The notes: generated by a model from the letters alone, not told the origin. A stretch of DNA of 64,000 nt from Xenorhabdus stockiae (GCF_002632825.1 NZ_NJAJ01000008.1:1-64000), one strand, 5' to 3'; positions 46,285-55,511 are shown, numbered from the stretch's first letter. Numbers and translations are program-made.

Positions 46285-46378
46285 CCCAGTGGATTTCAAC
46301 GCGTGTCCAGCAAAGACATGATGTGGAAGACGAAGGGTAGTACCGCCGCGATATAATTTGAAATCAATTAGATATGAA
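46285..46378. repeat. degenerate inverted-end repeat upstream of ftsP, possibly ERIC-derived
   Basis: CAGTGGATTTCAA on the left and TTTGAAATCAATTAGATAT on the right resemble inverted ERIC ends, but the core is not recognisable. A weak call. Confidence 0.35.
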
Positions 46379-46442
46379 TAAGCACTCAATTTGGGAAGCT
46401 ATTCTTTCTTTTCGTGGCGCTCATTCCTGCCGTGGAGAAAAT

Positions 46443-47867
46443 ATGTCACTGAGTCGGCGCCAATTTATTCAGGCATCTGGTTTAGCAGTATGTTTAGGAG
46501 CGCTCCCCTTTGCTGTTCAGGCAGATAAAGACCAACAAATAGCATTACCTGTTCCCCCCTTACTGGAATCTCGCGGTGGCCAGCCCCTGTTTTTAGCTCT
46601 TCAGAGAGCCAACTGGTCTTTTGACGGGGAAAATAAGGCGTCAGTGTCGGGTATCAATGGTCTCTATCTGGGGCCGACTATTCGTGTCCGTAAAGGGGAT
46701 AACGTTAAACTGATATACAGTAATCGCCTGTCAGAGCCGGTTTCAATGACTGTAAGCGGGTTACAGGTACCCGGAACACTGATGGGGGGTGCATCACGCC
46801 TGATCCCTGCTCATGGGAACTGGTCTCCGGTCATTCCGATTGATCAGCCAGCAGCAACATGTTGGTATCACGCCAATACACCACACCGAATGGCGGAACA
46901 GGTTTATGCAGGGTTAGCAGGAATGTGGCTGGTGGAAGACGAAAATACCCATCGCTTGCCTTTACCCAGACATTATGGCGTCGATGATTTTCCGGTTATT
47001 TTGCAGGACAAACGATTGGATAATTTTGGTACGCCACGCTATGACAAGGCTTCTGCCAGTCAGGGATTCCTTGGGGATACACTGGTTATTAACGGGGTGG
47101 AAAACCCGTTTATCGAAGTTGCCAAAGGGTGGATCAGGCTGCGTCTGTTAAATGCCGCCAATGCCCGCCGTTTCCAGTTACAGCTCAGTGATGGCCGGCC
47201 TTTCTATATGATTGCGACTGATCAGGGGTTATTGCCAGCGCCGGTGGCGGTTCAGACGCTTTCACTGGCACCGGGAGAACGTCGTGAAGTGCTGATTGAT
47301 ATGTCGAAAGCAGACAGTGTTGTTATCACAGCAGGAGAATCTGCCGGCATGATTGATCGACTGAAAGGGCTGTTTGAACCATCCAATAAATTGCGTTCAA
47401 CAAATGTTCTGACGATTAAATCAGGTGGGTTGCTACCTCTGGTCACAGAAGAGCTGCCTTCCCAGCTTGTGACTGATACGACTGGCATTGATTCCTCAAT
47501 TCGCAACCGACAAATTGTTTTAGGGGATGAAACACAGGGTATCAATGGAGTATTACTGAATCCCAACCGAACCGACATTACCAGCCATCAGGGAGCATGG
47601 GAACGCTGGATAGTGACAACCTCGATTCCACAGCCTTTTCATATCGAAGGTGCCAGATTCAAAGTTATCAACCACAACGGGGTACAACCGGAGCCGCAGG
47701 ATTATGGCTGGAAAGATACCGTTTGGGTGGATGGCAGAACTGAGCTGTTGGTCAATATGATGCAGCCATCCTATGAACACTACCCGTTTATGTATTACAG
47801 CCAGATATTAGAATGGGCCGATCGTGGCGTGGCAGGGCAATTGGTAGTGACTCCGGCGGGGATGTAA
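46443..47867 (+). CDS. ftsP: cell division protein FtsP (SufI)
   Basis: A periplasmic multicopper-oxidase-fold protein that stabilises the divisome under stress. ATG 46443 gives the Tat signal MSLSRRQFIQASGLAVCLG, the same as E. coli; the open frame upstream lies in a repeat and is not coding. The 474-residue protein has three cupredoxin domains, with GPTIRVRKGDNVKLIYSNRL, TCWYHANTPHRMAEQVYAGLAGMW and LLNAANARRFQL blocks. Most copper ligands of true oxidases are missing, as is known for FtsP. A ribosome-binding sequence GTGGAG lies upstream. Confidence 0.95.
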   Translation: MSLSRRQFIQASGLAVCLGALPFAVQADKDQQIALPVPPLLESRGGQPLFLALQRANWSFDGENKASVSGINGLYLGPTIRVRKGDNVKLIYSNRLSEPVSMTVSGLQVPGTLMGGASRLIPAHGNWSPVIPIDQPAATCWYHANTPHRMAEQVYAGLAGMWLVEDENTHRLPLPRHYGVDDFPVILQDKRLDNFGTPRYDKASASQGFLGDTLVINGVENPFIEVAKGWIRLRLLNAANARRFQLQLSDGRPFYMIATDQGLLPAPVAVQTLSLAPGERREVLIDMSKADSVVITAGESAGMIDRLKGLFEPSNKLRSTNVLTIKSGGLLPLVTEELPSQLVTDTTGIDSSIRNRQIVLGDETQGINGVLLNPNRTDITSHQGAWERWIVTTSIPQPFHIEGARFKVINHNGVQPEPQDYGWKDTVWVDGRTELLVNMMQPSYEHYPFMYYSQILEWADRGVAGQLVVTPAGM

Positions 47868-47928
47868 GGGATTTTCTGTTTGTTCTTCTGTGTGATGAGC
47901 CAATTTTTTTACAAGATTGGCAGAGAAA

Positions 47929-47950
47929 AGCCTGCTTTTGCAGGCTGCAT
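47929..47950 (+). terminator. hairpin after ftsP
   Basis: AGCCTGC (47929-47935) pairs with GCAGGCT (47940-47946) around TTTT. Only a weak T-rich region follows. Confidence 0.55.
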
Positions 47951-48073
47951 GGAGGATTTATATTATTTTAAATAAATATCTGGTTATCATAAAAACCAAA
48001 CAATTCAGTTAGAGTTCCACCTATATTTAATTGAAGAGTCAGGGTATTAGCTTTAGCCAGCCCCCATGCACTA

Positions 48074-48642
48074 GGTCATGTATTTAAGGCGTTGTTCTTC
48101 ATCTATAATGCCGGCATCCGTAATACAGCCAGAGCCCTGCATATCAGCATTAATGCTGTCGTACGCGTTTTAAAAAACTCCAGCCACGATGTGTAACAAC
48201 TTCACCTCTGGGGGAAGTTGAAATTGAATTTATCTGTGAAGTTGACGAAATGGAGTCATGCGTCGGGAATAAAAAGTGCCAGCGTTGGTTATGGTATGCT
48301 TGGGAGCCTCGCCTAAAACGTATCATTGCGCATGCTTTTGGTAGACGAAACAAGAACACGCTGAAAAATTTATTGAAAAAACTGTCTAAATGCAAGGTGG
48401 CCTTTTGGTGTACGGATAATTATCGTGCCTATAATTACTGCCTTCAGCCAACCATCTGGTTGGAAAATATTTTACTCAACGTATCGAACGTGAAAATTTA
48501 ACGTTACGTAACAGAATTAAGCACCTGAACCGTAAAACATTGGGTTATTCAAAGTCACCTAAAATGCATGACAAAATCATTGGCACTTTCATTGAACGTA
48601 AATATTATGTTTGAGGGAGGTCAACGCCTTGAATACATGACC
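48074..48642 (+). mobile_element. decayed IS1-family insertion sequence with both terminal inverted repeats
   Basis: A 569-bp block is bounded by 21-bp terminal inverted repeats: GGTCATGTATTTAAGGCGTT at 48074 and, at 48622-48642, its complement with one mismatch. Inside, frames on the plus strand match IS1 InsA/InsB (HTH then DDE domain). The element is shorter than a full IS1 copy (about 770 bp): the InsA zinc-finger region is deleted next to the left end. I see no clear target duplication. It lies in an otherwise gene-free gap of about 970 bp between ftsP and yaeH. Confidence 0.8.
48095..48615 (+). pseudogene. IS1 family transposase, frameshifted
   Basis: Successive frames give GIRNTARALHISINAVVRVLKNS, the InsA helix-turn-helix, then VEIEFICEVDEMESCVGNKK and RWLWYAWEPRLKRIIAHAFG (48226-48345), the start of the InsB DDE domain with its first acidic residue and the WYAW block. 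This continues to FWCTDNYRAYN with the second. After a frame change the sequence matches the C-terminus (TQRIERENLTLRNRIKHLNR, KIIGTFIERKYYV). Several frameshifts separate these pieces, so no active enzyme can be made. Confidence 0.8.
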
Positions 48643-48848
48643 AAAAAATACCATACATGTAGTTAAATTTATCTGCCACAAAAGAAAAACACATAATCCA
48701 TTGAAATTAAAAACTATTTCCTTATTGCATAAACTTTATATTTTCTTAATAGTCACTATTGATTGACTTTCGACAAACTCGAAATGGATAATAAATCCGC
48801 TGTTTTCTTGATATTTTCCATTTCATTTAGGTGACTAGGTGACGCGCT

Positions 48849-49235
48849 ATGTACGATAACTTGAAGAGTTTAGGGATTACTCACCCTGAAGATATTGATC
48901 GCTATAGCCTCCGTCAGGAAGCGAATAACGACATTCTTAAGATTTATTTTCGCAAAGATAGGGGTGAATTTTTTGCCAAAAGCGTTAAATTCAAATACCC
49001 ACGCCAGCTCAAAACTGTCTCTGACGATAATACAGGGCAAGGTTACAAAGAAGTTAAAGAGATCAACACCAACCTGCGTTATGTGCTGGAAGAATTGGAT
49101 CAGATTTGTAAACGTGAACAGGCAGAAGTGGATTTGAAACACAAAATCCTCGACGACTTACGTCACCTTGAGCATGTCGTTGCCAATAAGATCGCAGAAA
49201 TAGAAGCAGATTTAGAAAAACTGACCCGCAAGTAA
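48849..49235 (+). CDS. yaeH: UPF0325 protein YaeH
   Basis: A 128-residue protein nearly identical in pattern to E. coli Yae[21 protein letters not shown], then [22 protein letters not shown], and a C-terminal coiled coil ending [12 protein letters not shown]. It is cytoplasmic and highly conserved in enterics, with no known reaction. It stands alone downstream of the IS1 remnant and ends at a hairpin shared with the convergent yqcA gene. Confidence 0.93.
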   Translation: MYDNLKSLGITHPEDIDRYSLRQEANNDILKIYFRKDRGEFFAKSVKFKYPRQLKTVSDDNTGQGYKEVKEINTNLRYVLEELDQICKREQAEVDLKHKILDDLRHLEHVVANKIAEIEADLEKLTRK

Positions 49236-49255
49236 TGATATCAGTAGTGTCATAC

Positions 49256-49303
49256 ACCGCTTATCCCTTTTCTGGCAGCAAAGAGATAAAGGGTATAAGC
49301 GGT
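49256..49303. terminator. hairpin between yaeH and yqcA
   Basis: ACCGCTTATCCCTTT (49256-49270) pairs, with one bulge, with AAAGGGTATAAGCGGT (49288-49303). The flanking genes converge. Confidence 0.65.
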
Positions 49304-49329
49304 ATAATCAACGGTATGAGCGGGAGCGT

Positions 49330-49776
49330 CTATAATAAATTTCCCCACTCCTCAACCCAGCCCTGAGCAAAAACTTCCGGCTCAACTACCTCAAGAGCAT
49401 CAATCTGCAGAATTTCACCGATCCGCTTAGCGCCTTGCTCTTGTAACAGCGCATCAAAGATATGACCTCCTCCACAGAAAGTGTCATAACTACTGTCGCC
49501 CAGCGCAATAAGGCCGTAACGTAAATCAGGCTGATAACCCAGTTGATCATTCAATTCAGCATAAAGCGGCTGGATATTATCAGGCAAATCCCCCTGTCCG
49601 GTTGTAGATGTCACAACCAGTACTACCTGCTGTAAGTATTCCTGCCATTGCTCCAGAGTTGCCTCTTCAAATACTTCAGCCTCATGCCCCTGCTGCTCAA
49701 GAATTTGCTGAGCTTCTTCGGCAACAGCCAATGCATTGCCATAAACTGTACCAACGAAAATACCAATCTTTGCCAT
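49330..49776 (-). CDS. yqcA: flavodoxin YqcA
   Basis: A 148-residue short-chain flavodoxin that binds FMN. The phosphate loop [12 protein letters not shown] (about 9-20) and the [12 protein letters not shown] (about 57-68) and [14 protein letters not shown] (about 92-105) flavin loops are all present. It aligns along its length with E. coli YqcA and sits after truC as in E. coli. Its electron-transfer partner is not defined; a link with the truC tRNA operon is only positional. Confidence 0.93.
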   Translation of the reverse strand: MAKIGIFVGTVYGNALAVAEEAQQILEQQGHEAEVFEEATLEQWQEYLQQVVLVVTSTTGQGDLPDNIQPLYAELNDQLGYQPDLRYGLIALGDSSYDTFCGGGHIFDALLQEQGAKRIGEILQIDALEVVEPEVFAQGWVEEWGNLL

Positions 49777-49840
49777 AGATATGATCCCTTCATTCTGTTT
49801 GATACTGCTTTAGTCGTTGAACCTTTATTTTTTCAGGCGG

Positions 49841-50620
49841 CTATTCTGTCGGCTGTAATTCACAAGCAACCGGATGTGAACATTCCAGTTCCGGTACAAG
49901 GCCTTGCCAGCCAAATTGTTCAAGCAAATGCTGCCATGAAGAATCCCAACGGGCGGTCAATAACAACTCCTGGCCTGTTACCGGATGCCTGAGTTGAAGG
50001 TGGCTTGCATGCAGCATTAATCTGCCTGTCTGATAATATTTAGCAACTCCTCGATTCTGACGCAAATCCCCGTGTGTGGTATCCCCAATAATGGGATGAC
50101 GGATATGTGACATATGTCGTCGTAGCTGGTGCTTACGCCCGGTTTTGGGTTTTAGTTCCAATAGGCTGAAACGTGATGTCGGATAACGCCCTATTTCAAC
50201 CGGACACTCAATTTTTGCCAGTGCGCGGTAATGAGTAATGGCGGATTGCGCTTCCCTGTCCGTATCAGCGAATTTATCCGCAATTTTATCCAACTCTTCC
50301 ATTAATGCGTAGTCGATAATCTCCTCTCCTTCGACATAACCACGCACAACTGCATGATACGTTTTTTGCACCTGCTGATATTCGAATTGCTGGGAGAGTG
50401 TTCGGGCCACATCGCTTGACAGCCCCATCAGCAAAACGCCGGATGTTGGCCTGTCCAGCCGATGAACAGGAAAAACATGCTGACCAATCTGGTCACGCAG
50501 TGTCTGCATAACAAAAACGGTTTCATGACGCGCCAGCCAACTACGATGAACCAACCAGCCCGCCGGCTTATTTACTGCAACAATGTGTTCATCCTGATAG
50601 ATAATATCCAGCATTATCAA
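49841..50620 (-). CDS. truC: tRNA pseudouridine(65) synthase TruC
   Basis: Makes pseudouridine at position 65 of tRNA. The 259-residue enzyme of the RluA family has VNKPAGWLVHRS (about 16-27), the catalytic-aspartate motif HRLDRPTSGVLLMG (about 53-66), and LELKPKTGRKHQLRRHM with GDTTHGD. Its start overlaps the yqcC stop by four bases (ATGA), as expected of the enteric yqcC-truC-yqcA unit. Confidence 0.95.
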   Translation of the reverse strand: MIMLDIIYQDEHIVAVNKPAGWLVHRSWLARHETVFVMQTLRDQIGQHVFPVHRLDRPTSGVLLMGLSSDVARTLSQQFEYQQVQKTYHAVVRGYVEGEEIIDYALMEELDKIADKFADTDREAQSAITHYRALAKIECPVEIGRYPTSRFSLLELKPKTGRKHQLRRHMSHIRHPIIGDTTHGDLRQNRGVAKYYQTGRLMLHASHLQLRHPVTGQELLLTARWDSSWQHLLEQFGWQGLVPELECSHPVACELQPTE

Positions 50621-50958
50621 CTATTCCCCTTCAGATCATCCGGTGTAAACAGGTTGTCCAGTTCACGCAAATGCTCAAGTAACGGTAAATAGCGCTCAGT
50701 CTCTTCTTTATAGACTTCTTCAAAGTAGGGAGCGATTGCAAATGATGTTGGTAAGCTGGCTTTTTGCTCAATCAGTGCACTCATTCTGGGAATTAGTACC
50801 CATTGGAGCCATTCTTCCGCCGCCATCGTATCAATAGAAAAAGGTTCTGTGCTTTCGAAAGCTTCTGGTTTGGGCGGGTAACTCTGCCATAAGCCAGCGG
50901 TTTTCATCGTGGCTTCAATGAGCTGTAATTTGTGGAGGATTTGTTTCTCGATACTCAT
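50617..50958 (-). CDS. yqcC: YqcC family protein (DUF446)
   Basis: A 113-residue helical protein of the YqcC/DUF446 family. Recognisable parts are the start MSIEKQILHKLQLIEATMK, the block ESTEPFSIDTMAAEEWLQWV and LIPRMSALIEQKASLP. Function unknown; it is coupled to truC by a four-base overlap. Upstream lies the csrB-type RNA gene on the same strand, again as in E. coli. Confidence 0.92.
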   Translation of the reverse strand: MSIEKQILHKLQLIEATMKTAGLWQSYPPKPEAFESTEPFSIDTMAAEEWLQWVLIPRMSALIEQKASLPTSFAIAPYFEEVYKEETERYLPLLEHLRELDNLFTPDDLKGNS

Positions 50959-51081
50959 GATTATTATCTTATCCTGACTGTGACCCCAATAGCAGGAACG
51001 GCCATTGTGTCATTAAATCGTAAGAGTATCACTGTTCAATCTCAGCGAAAAATATGTGGCAGCATAAAATGCCACAAAACA

Positions 51082-51360
51082 AAATAAGAGGGGAGACAGA
51101 ATCTCCCCTCTTATTTGATTATTATAGCAATCCGGCTAAATTGATCGCTTCCTGCGCATTCCCTGACAAAGTACTTCCCTGTCTGTTATTCCTTAAAAGA
51201 TCATTATATTGATAGTATCTGGCAGTCCTGCCCGAACCGAATCATCCTTGAGTCACCTTCCTGATGACATAATTCCTTAATAATTTTGTCGCTGTGATTC
51301 CTAGCGGAACAACAAAATAATCGTCGATTCAGTGGCTTGAAACAAGCTACCTGAATTGTC
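51082..51360 (-). ncRNA. csrB: CsrB-type regulatory RNA
   Basis: The yqcC-syd gap, where E. coli encodes csrB, holds a minus-strand stretch with ten GGA triplets in about 170 nt (51131-51301), nine of them as AGGA or AGGGA. Some lie in small hairpin loops, such as GTCATCAGGAAGGTGAC and GCGCAGGAAGCG. The stretch ends in a strong terminator: a 15-bp stem (51082-51096 against 51102-51116) followed on the minus strand by TTGTTTTG. CsrB RNAs titrate the CsrA repressor through exactly such motifs. A UvrY/GacA-type box lies upstream at 51481-51498. The 5' end is not certain; 51360 is an estimate. Confidence 0.78.
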
Positions 51361-51480
51361 AGAAAAAGCATTTCACCAAAAAGATATCTTGATAATAATT
51401 TGCATATTATTGATATAAAATAAAAATAATATTTATCAGAGGTATTGATACGATGATTAAGAGACATATCTCACATCACA

Positions 51481-51498
51481 TGTGAGATATGTCTTACA
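51481..51498. promoter_or_regulatory. UvrY/GacA box upstream of csrB
   Basis: TGTGAGATATGTCTTACA differs at one position from the consensus TGTAAG-N6-CTTACA that UvrY/GacA/SirA response regulators bind upstream of csrB-type genes. It also forms the right arm of a hairpin (51462-51494) downstream of syd, which may serve as the syd terminator. Confidence 0.65.
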
Positions 51499-51521
51499 AA
51501 AAAGTAAACTGATATCTGCAC

Positions 51522-52073
51522 CTATGAAGATACCACAGGGGTAGCAGCAGAAATGAAAGCGGCTAAATCAGCAGATAATACGGTTCGTTCCTTACTGCCA
51601 AATTGCTCAAGTATGACCTGACCTGTCAGATTACATACAGAAATCAGCCCCATGTCAGAATCCGTTGTACCAATAAATACCGTCGGTGAGAGTTTCAGGC
51701 GCTTTTGCGTCACAAGATGGCCTATCAAATTTTCCTGTAGCCGGACAAAATCATCCTCACTCCATACCTGAATCAAACTGAAGCTCAATCCATCAAAACT
51801 GGCAGACATGTCGCCCGCTAACTGAGTGACATAATAATCGTGGATAGAATTCTGCAAACAGATATCCAGTGCATTTTCTACCTTACTGAGTTTATCCGCT
51901 GGAGTAAAAGGCTTCGGAAGCCAGTGCACCACCTCATCTCCTGTACGTTCGATACAGGGGGACGGTACATCATATAATTCACTACTCGCTGGCGGTAATC
52001 CGGTTTCCTCCTGCCACAATTCAACATAGCGTCGGGTAAAATCAGCAAGTGCTTCTGTCACATTGAAGGTCAT
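51522..52073 (-). CDS. syd: SecY-interacting protein Syd
   Basis: A cytoplasmic protein that binds SecY and checks for faulty translocons. ATG 52073 (MTFNVTEALADFTRRYVELW) has GGAAG upstream and matches the E. coli start; the 25-codon extension upstream is not coding. The 183-residue protein has YDVPSPCIERTGDEVVHW, and SEDDFVRLQENLIGHLVTQK with RLKLSPTVFIG, all typical of Syd. It lies upstream of csrB, as in enterics. Confidence 0.93.
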   Translation of the reverse strand: MTFNVTEALADFTRRYVELWQEETGLPPASSELYDVPSPCIERTGDEVVHWLPKPFTPADKLSKVENALDICLQNSIHDYYVTQLAGDMSASFDGLSFSLIQVWSEDDFVRLQENLIGHLVTQKRLKLSPTVFIGTTDSDMGLISVCNLTGQVILEQFGSKERTVLSADLAAFISAATPVVSS

Positions 52074-52149
52074 ATGTTTGTTTCTTCCATTTTTCTGTCT
52101 GTTACTCGTATTCTGCGTATTCCTATACGGTTTTAAGCAAAATAACAAC

Positions 52150-52276
52150 TATACACTTCGTCTTTCAAGTTGCCTCTTTGTTGGCTGCGCTCGTTCACCC
52201 CAGTCACATAGTTATCTATGCTCCTGGGGATTTACTCGCTTGCTGCCGCGACGCATCTTGAAATCCATTGTGTATA
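52150..52276. repeat. ERIC element (127 bp)
   Basis: A full-length ERIC, TATACAC to GTGTATA, with core CACATAGTTATCTATGCTCC. It is the same orientation as 32585-32711 and lies upstream of syd. Confidence 0.92.
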
Positions 52277-52540
52277 AAAATAGTGTCATCACTTCCATAA
52301 AATAATGGTATCAGGCTCTACACTATTTATAACAGTAAAGAGAATCATCTCCCTTCAAGTAATATTATGCCGTGTACTTGGCCTGAATTTATAGCCAAGG
52401 GATGAATAAAACCATCGCTAATAAGTCACAAGTTAAAACAAAAATAGCATTAATATAAAAAATAATACCTCTTGCCATCCACATTATAAATGTGGATTCA
52501 AAATAGTGATTTTATTTATATCCTACAAGGTAATAACATA

Positions 52541-54229
52541 ATGAACATAAAAAATAAAAATCCAAATAAATTAAATAAAGAAAATAAGAATAAAAAAACA
52601 AACCTGACATTAACTGATTTCCCTAAAGACGTAAAATTGATATATAGAGAATTCATTAACTGGTCAGAAGAAATTTATTCGAATCATATTCCATGCTGTA
52701 TCCCTAAATCAGACAAAGAAATTATTTTAATTGTTAATTGGGCGTGGAAAAAAAATTATAAACTGAGAGTGGTGGGAGAGTCACATAACTGGTCGCCTTT
52801 GATTATTTCAGCTCAGGAACAAAATAGTCATCAAGTCATGCTCATGGATCTTAGGCAGCACTTTAATCAAGTAAGCATTAAACATCTTCCTGATTATGCC
52901 ATTGTCACTGCGCAGGCTGGTGTATTAATGGAAACACTCATGACAAAAATGGAAGAGCAAGGGGTTGGTTTTACCGCAACTCCGGCACCCGGTGATTTAA
53001 CTCTCGGCGGAGTACTGGCAATCGGTGGGCATGGAACAAGTGTTAAAGCGCTGAATGAAGAAACGCAACCCGGCCATAACTATGGCTCAATCAGTAACTC
53101 TGTCCTATCTCTGTCTGCCGTCGTTTGGGATGAAAAAAGCGAACAATATATTATCAGGAACTTTAAGCGCAATGACCCTGAGTGCGCTCCTCTTCTTGTG
53201 AATTTAGGCTGTTCCCTGATTTTATATGCTGAGCTTCAGGCTGGTAAAAACCAGCGTCTTCGGTGTGAAAGTATTACTGATATTCCGGCGACAGAACTAT
53301 TTGCACTTTCTCAAGATAAAAAAAATAAAAAAACTTTTAGTCACTTTCTGGATAAAAGTGGGCGTGCTGAAGCTATTTTATTCCCATTCACTGCTAACCC
53401 TTGGTTAAAAGTATGGAGTATTGCACCGAAAAAGCCTACTTCCAGTATTGAAGTGACCCAACCGTACAACTATCCATTTTCTGATAATATCCCTGTTCAA
53501 ATATCTCAACTCATTAAACAGATAACCCATGATAATCCGAACCTCACTCCTATATTTTCCCATCTTCAGTACGCAGTCATGCTAGGTTATTTTTTAGCTA
53601 CTGGAAATGATATCTGGGGCTGGAGCAAAAATTTACTGTTATATGTTAAACCAACAACATTACGTGTTACTGCAAATGGTTATGCCATATTAACCAGCCG
53701 CAGCAATATTCAAAAAGTTCTCCATCTCTTTTATTCCCAATGGCAATCCTTAATGCAGGAATACCAGAATCAGGGTAAATTCCCTGTCAACGGACCCATT
53801 GAGATCCGGGTTACAACACTGGATGAACCTTCTGAAGTGGTGCAGGAAAATGCTGTAGTACCGAGTCTATCGGCTATTCGCCCACGTCAGGATCGTCCAG
53901 AGTGGGATGTCGCTATTTGGCTCGATGTGTTAACCCATCCAGATACCCATTATTCTGCTGAATTTTATAACAGGCTTGAAGCATGGATGTTTAAAGAATT
54001 TGATGACACTTACGCGTCTATTCGTGTTGAATGGAGTAAAGGCTGGGGATACAGCAAAGAGGGTGCATGGGCTAATGAGTATATACTGACCAAAAAAATC
54101 CCGGCCTCATTTACGGATGGATTACCCGCTGATAATAATTGGCATTCGGCAATTAATACCTTACAGAAATTTGATCCGCACAATCTGTTCAGATCGCCAT
54201 TATTAGAGAAGTTAATTTCTTCCAAATAA
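52541..54229 (+). CDS. FAD-binding oxidase of the cholesterol oxidase (type II, VAO) kind
   Basis: A 562-residue flavoprotein of the vanillyl-alcohol oxidase fold with a cholesterol-oxidase-type substrate domain. LRVVGESHNWSPLII (about 72-86) holds the histidine that, in Brevibacterium cholesterol oxidase II, carries FAD covalently. ATPAPGDLTLGGVLAIGGHGTS (about 145-166) is the second FAD-binding block. IRVEWSKGWGYSKEGAW (about 493-509) near the C-terminus resembles the active-site arginine segment. No Sec or Tat signal is evident; the first 25 residues are very rich in Asn and Lys. ATG 52541 follows AAGGTAATAAC. It stands alone between syd and queF, so it looks inserted. The substrate (sterol or other alcohol) is unknown. 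Confidence 0.78.
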   Translation: MNIKNKNPNKLNKENKNKKTNLTLTDFPKDVKLIYREFINWSEEIYSNHIPCCIPKSDKEIILIVNWAWKKNYKLRVVGESHNWSPLIISAQEQNSHQVMLMDLRQHFNQVSIKHLPDYAIVTAQAGVLMETLMTKMEEQGVGFTATPAPGDLTLGGVLAIGGHGTSVKALNEETQPGHNYGSISNSVLSLSAVVWDEKSEQYIIRNFKRNDPECAPLLVNLGCSLILYAELQAGKNQRLRCESITDIPATELFALSQDKKNKKTFSHFLDKSGRAEAILFPFTANPWLKVWSIAPKKPTSSIEVTQPYNYPFSDNIPVQISQLIKQITHDNPNLTPIFSHLQYAVMLGYFLATGNDIWGWSKNLLLYVKPTTLRVTANGYAILTSRSNIQKVLHLFYSQWQSLMQEYQNQGKFPVNGPIEIRVTTLDEPSEVVQENAVVPSLSAIRPRQDRPEWDVAIWLDVLTHPDTHYSAEFYNRLEAWMFKEFDDTYASIRVEWSKGWGYSKEGAWANEYILTKKIPASFTDGLPADNNWHSAINTLQKFDPHNLFRSPLLEKLISSK

Positions 54230-54458
54230 AAGCGAATACTCTATATTAGTTATCTAATTATATCCCACGGGATGAATAATTCAGCCCGTTTAAGAATCTG
54301 TTCTGATTTAGATGGCAATTATCGGGCTGAGTTTCTTGAAAATGCGCAATAAAAATACGAATTATCAATATTCCTTGATACACTACTGCTTGTATTCAAA
54401 ACAATAACCTCCGCCCTATCGCTCTTAAATGCAGGGTATATTACCTTTGAGGAATCTT

Positions 54459-55304
54459 ATGTCTTTGTATCAAGATAATCAGGCACTCTCCCAACTTACT
54501 CTCGGCAAACCAACTTCCTACTGTGATACCTATGAACCTGCATTACTACAGGCCGTTCCCCGCAGTATGAACCGTGAGCCACTTGGATTGTATCCTGATA
54601 ATCTGCCGTTTTACGGCGCAGACATCTGGACAATGTACGAACTGTCATGGCTCAATTCGCGGGGTGTTCCTCAGGTTGCCATCGGGCATGTCAGTCTGAA
54701 CGCTGCCAGTGAAAATCTTATCGAGTCAAAAAGTTTCAAGCTCTATCTGAATAGCTTTAACCAAACCCGCTTCGCGGATTGGGAGACCGTCCAGCAAACG
54801 CTGCAACGGGACTTGTCTGCCTGTGCCAACGGTGAGATTGACGTTGTTTTATATCCTCTGCATGATTTCAATCAACAGCCAATTGCCGATTTTGAAGGTA
54901 AATGTATTGATAATCAGGATATTGAAATTGATGATTATCAATTCAATCGCGATTATCTTAATGGGGCAGCGACAGGGCCTGTTGTTGATGAAGTTTTGGT
55001 CAGCCATCTATTAAAATCAAATTGTCTGATCACAAACCAGCCTGATTGGGGTTCAGTACAAATTCGCTATAAAGGCCCGAAAATCGATCAGGAAAAATTA
55101 TTGCGTTATCTGGTTTCCTTCCGTCATCACAACGAGTTCCATGAACAGTGTGTTGAACGTATTTTCAACGATTTAATGCAGTTATGTGCGCCGGAAAAAC
55201 TCACTGTTTATGCGCGTTATACCCGCCGGGGTGGGTTGGATATCAATCCGTGGCGCAGTAATGACTCATTTGTGCCGCCAACCGGCAGGCTAGCCCGTCA
55301 GTAA
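54459..55304 (+). CDS. queF: NADPH-dependent 7-cyano-7-deazaguanine reductase QueF
   Basis: Reduces preQ0 to preQ1 in queuosine synthesis. ATG 54459 follows GAGGA. The 281-residue long-form (YqcD) enzyme has the QueF motif [17 protein letters not shown] (about 86-102) and the catalytic cysteine in [18 protein letters not shown] (about 187-204), then [13 protein letters not shown]. The length matches E. coli QueF (282). A hairpin and an ERIC follow. Confidence 0.96.
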   Translation: MSLYQDNQALSQLTLGKPTSYCDTYEPALLQAVPRSMNREPLGLYPDNLPFYGADIWTMYELSWLNSRGVPQVAIGHVSLNAASENLIESKSFKLYLNSFNQTRFADWETVQQTLQRDLSACANGEIDVVLYPLHDFNQQPIADFEGKCIDNQDIEIDDYQFNRDYLNGAATGPVVDEVLVSHLLKSNCLITNQPDWGSVQIRYKGPKIDQEKLLRYLVSFRHHNEFHEQCVERIFNDLMQLCAPEKLTVYARYTRRGGLDINPWRSNDSFVPPTGRLARQ

Positions 55305-55320
55305 TCACTGAATCCACACC

Positions 55321-55344
55321 GATGGCATACATCTGTATGCCATC
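55321..55344 (+). terminator. hairpin after queF
   Basis: GATGGCATAC (55321-55330) pairs perfectly with GTATGCCATC (55335-55344). There is no T run, so termination is uncertain. Confidence 0.5.
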
Positions 55345-55384
55345 CGGTAACCTAACGGGCTGACTTAAACCAGATACATTCAAT

Positions 55385-55511
55385 TATACACAATGGATTT
55401 CAAGATGAGTCACGGCGGCAAGCGAGTAAATCCCCGGGAGCATAGATAACTATGTGACTGGGGTGAACGAGCGCGGCCAACAAAGAGGCAACTTGAAAGA
55501 CGAAGTGTATA
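55385..55511. repeat. ERIC element (127 bp, inverse orientation)
   Basis: A full-length ERIC in the orientation opposite to 32585-32711. It is read as TATACACAATGGATTTCAAG to GTGTATA. Its sequence is open in the frame of the downstream ppnN gene, which makes the ppnN frame look 41 codons longer than it is. Confidence 0.92.

Noticed and set aside
48250-48501. An 83-codon frame that looks like a free-standing protein
   Set aside because: It is a piece of the IS1 transposase, bounded by frameshifts inside a block with IS1-type terminal repeats.
51204-51467. An 87-codon open frame on the minus strand between yqcC and syd
   Set aside because: It overlaps the GGA-rich csrB-type region, has no ribosome-binding site and resembles no family; csrB explains the sequence better.
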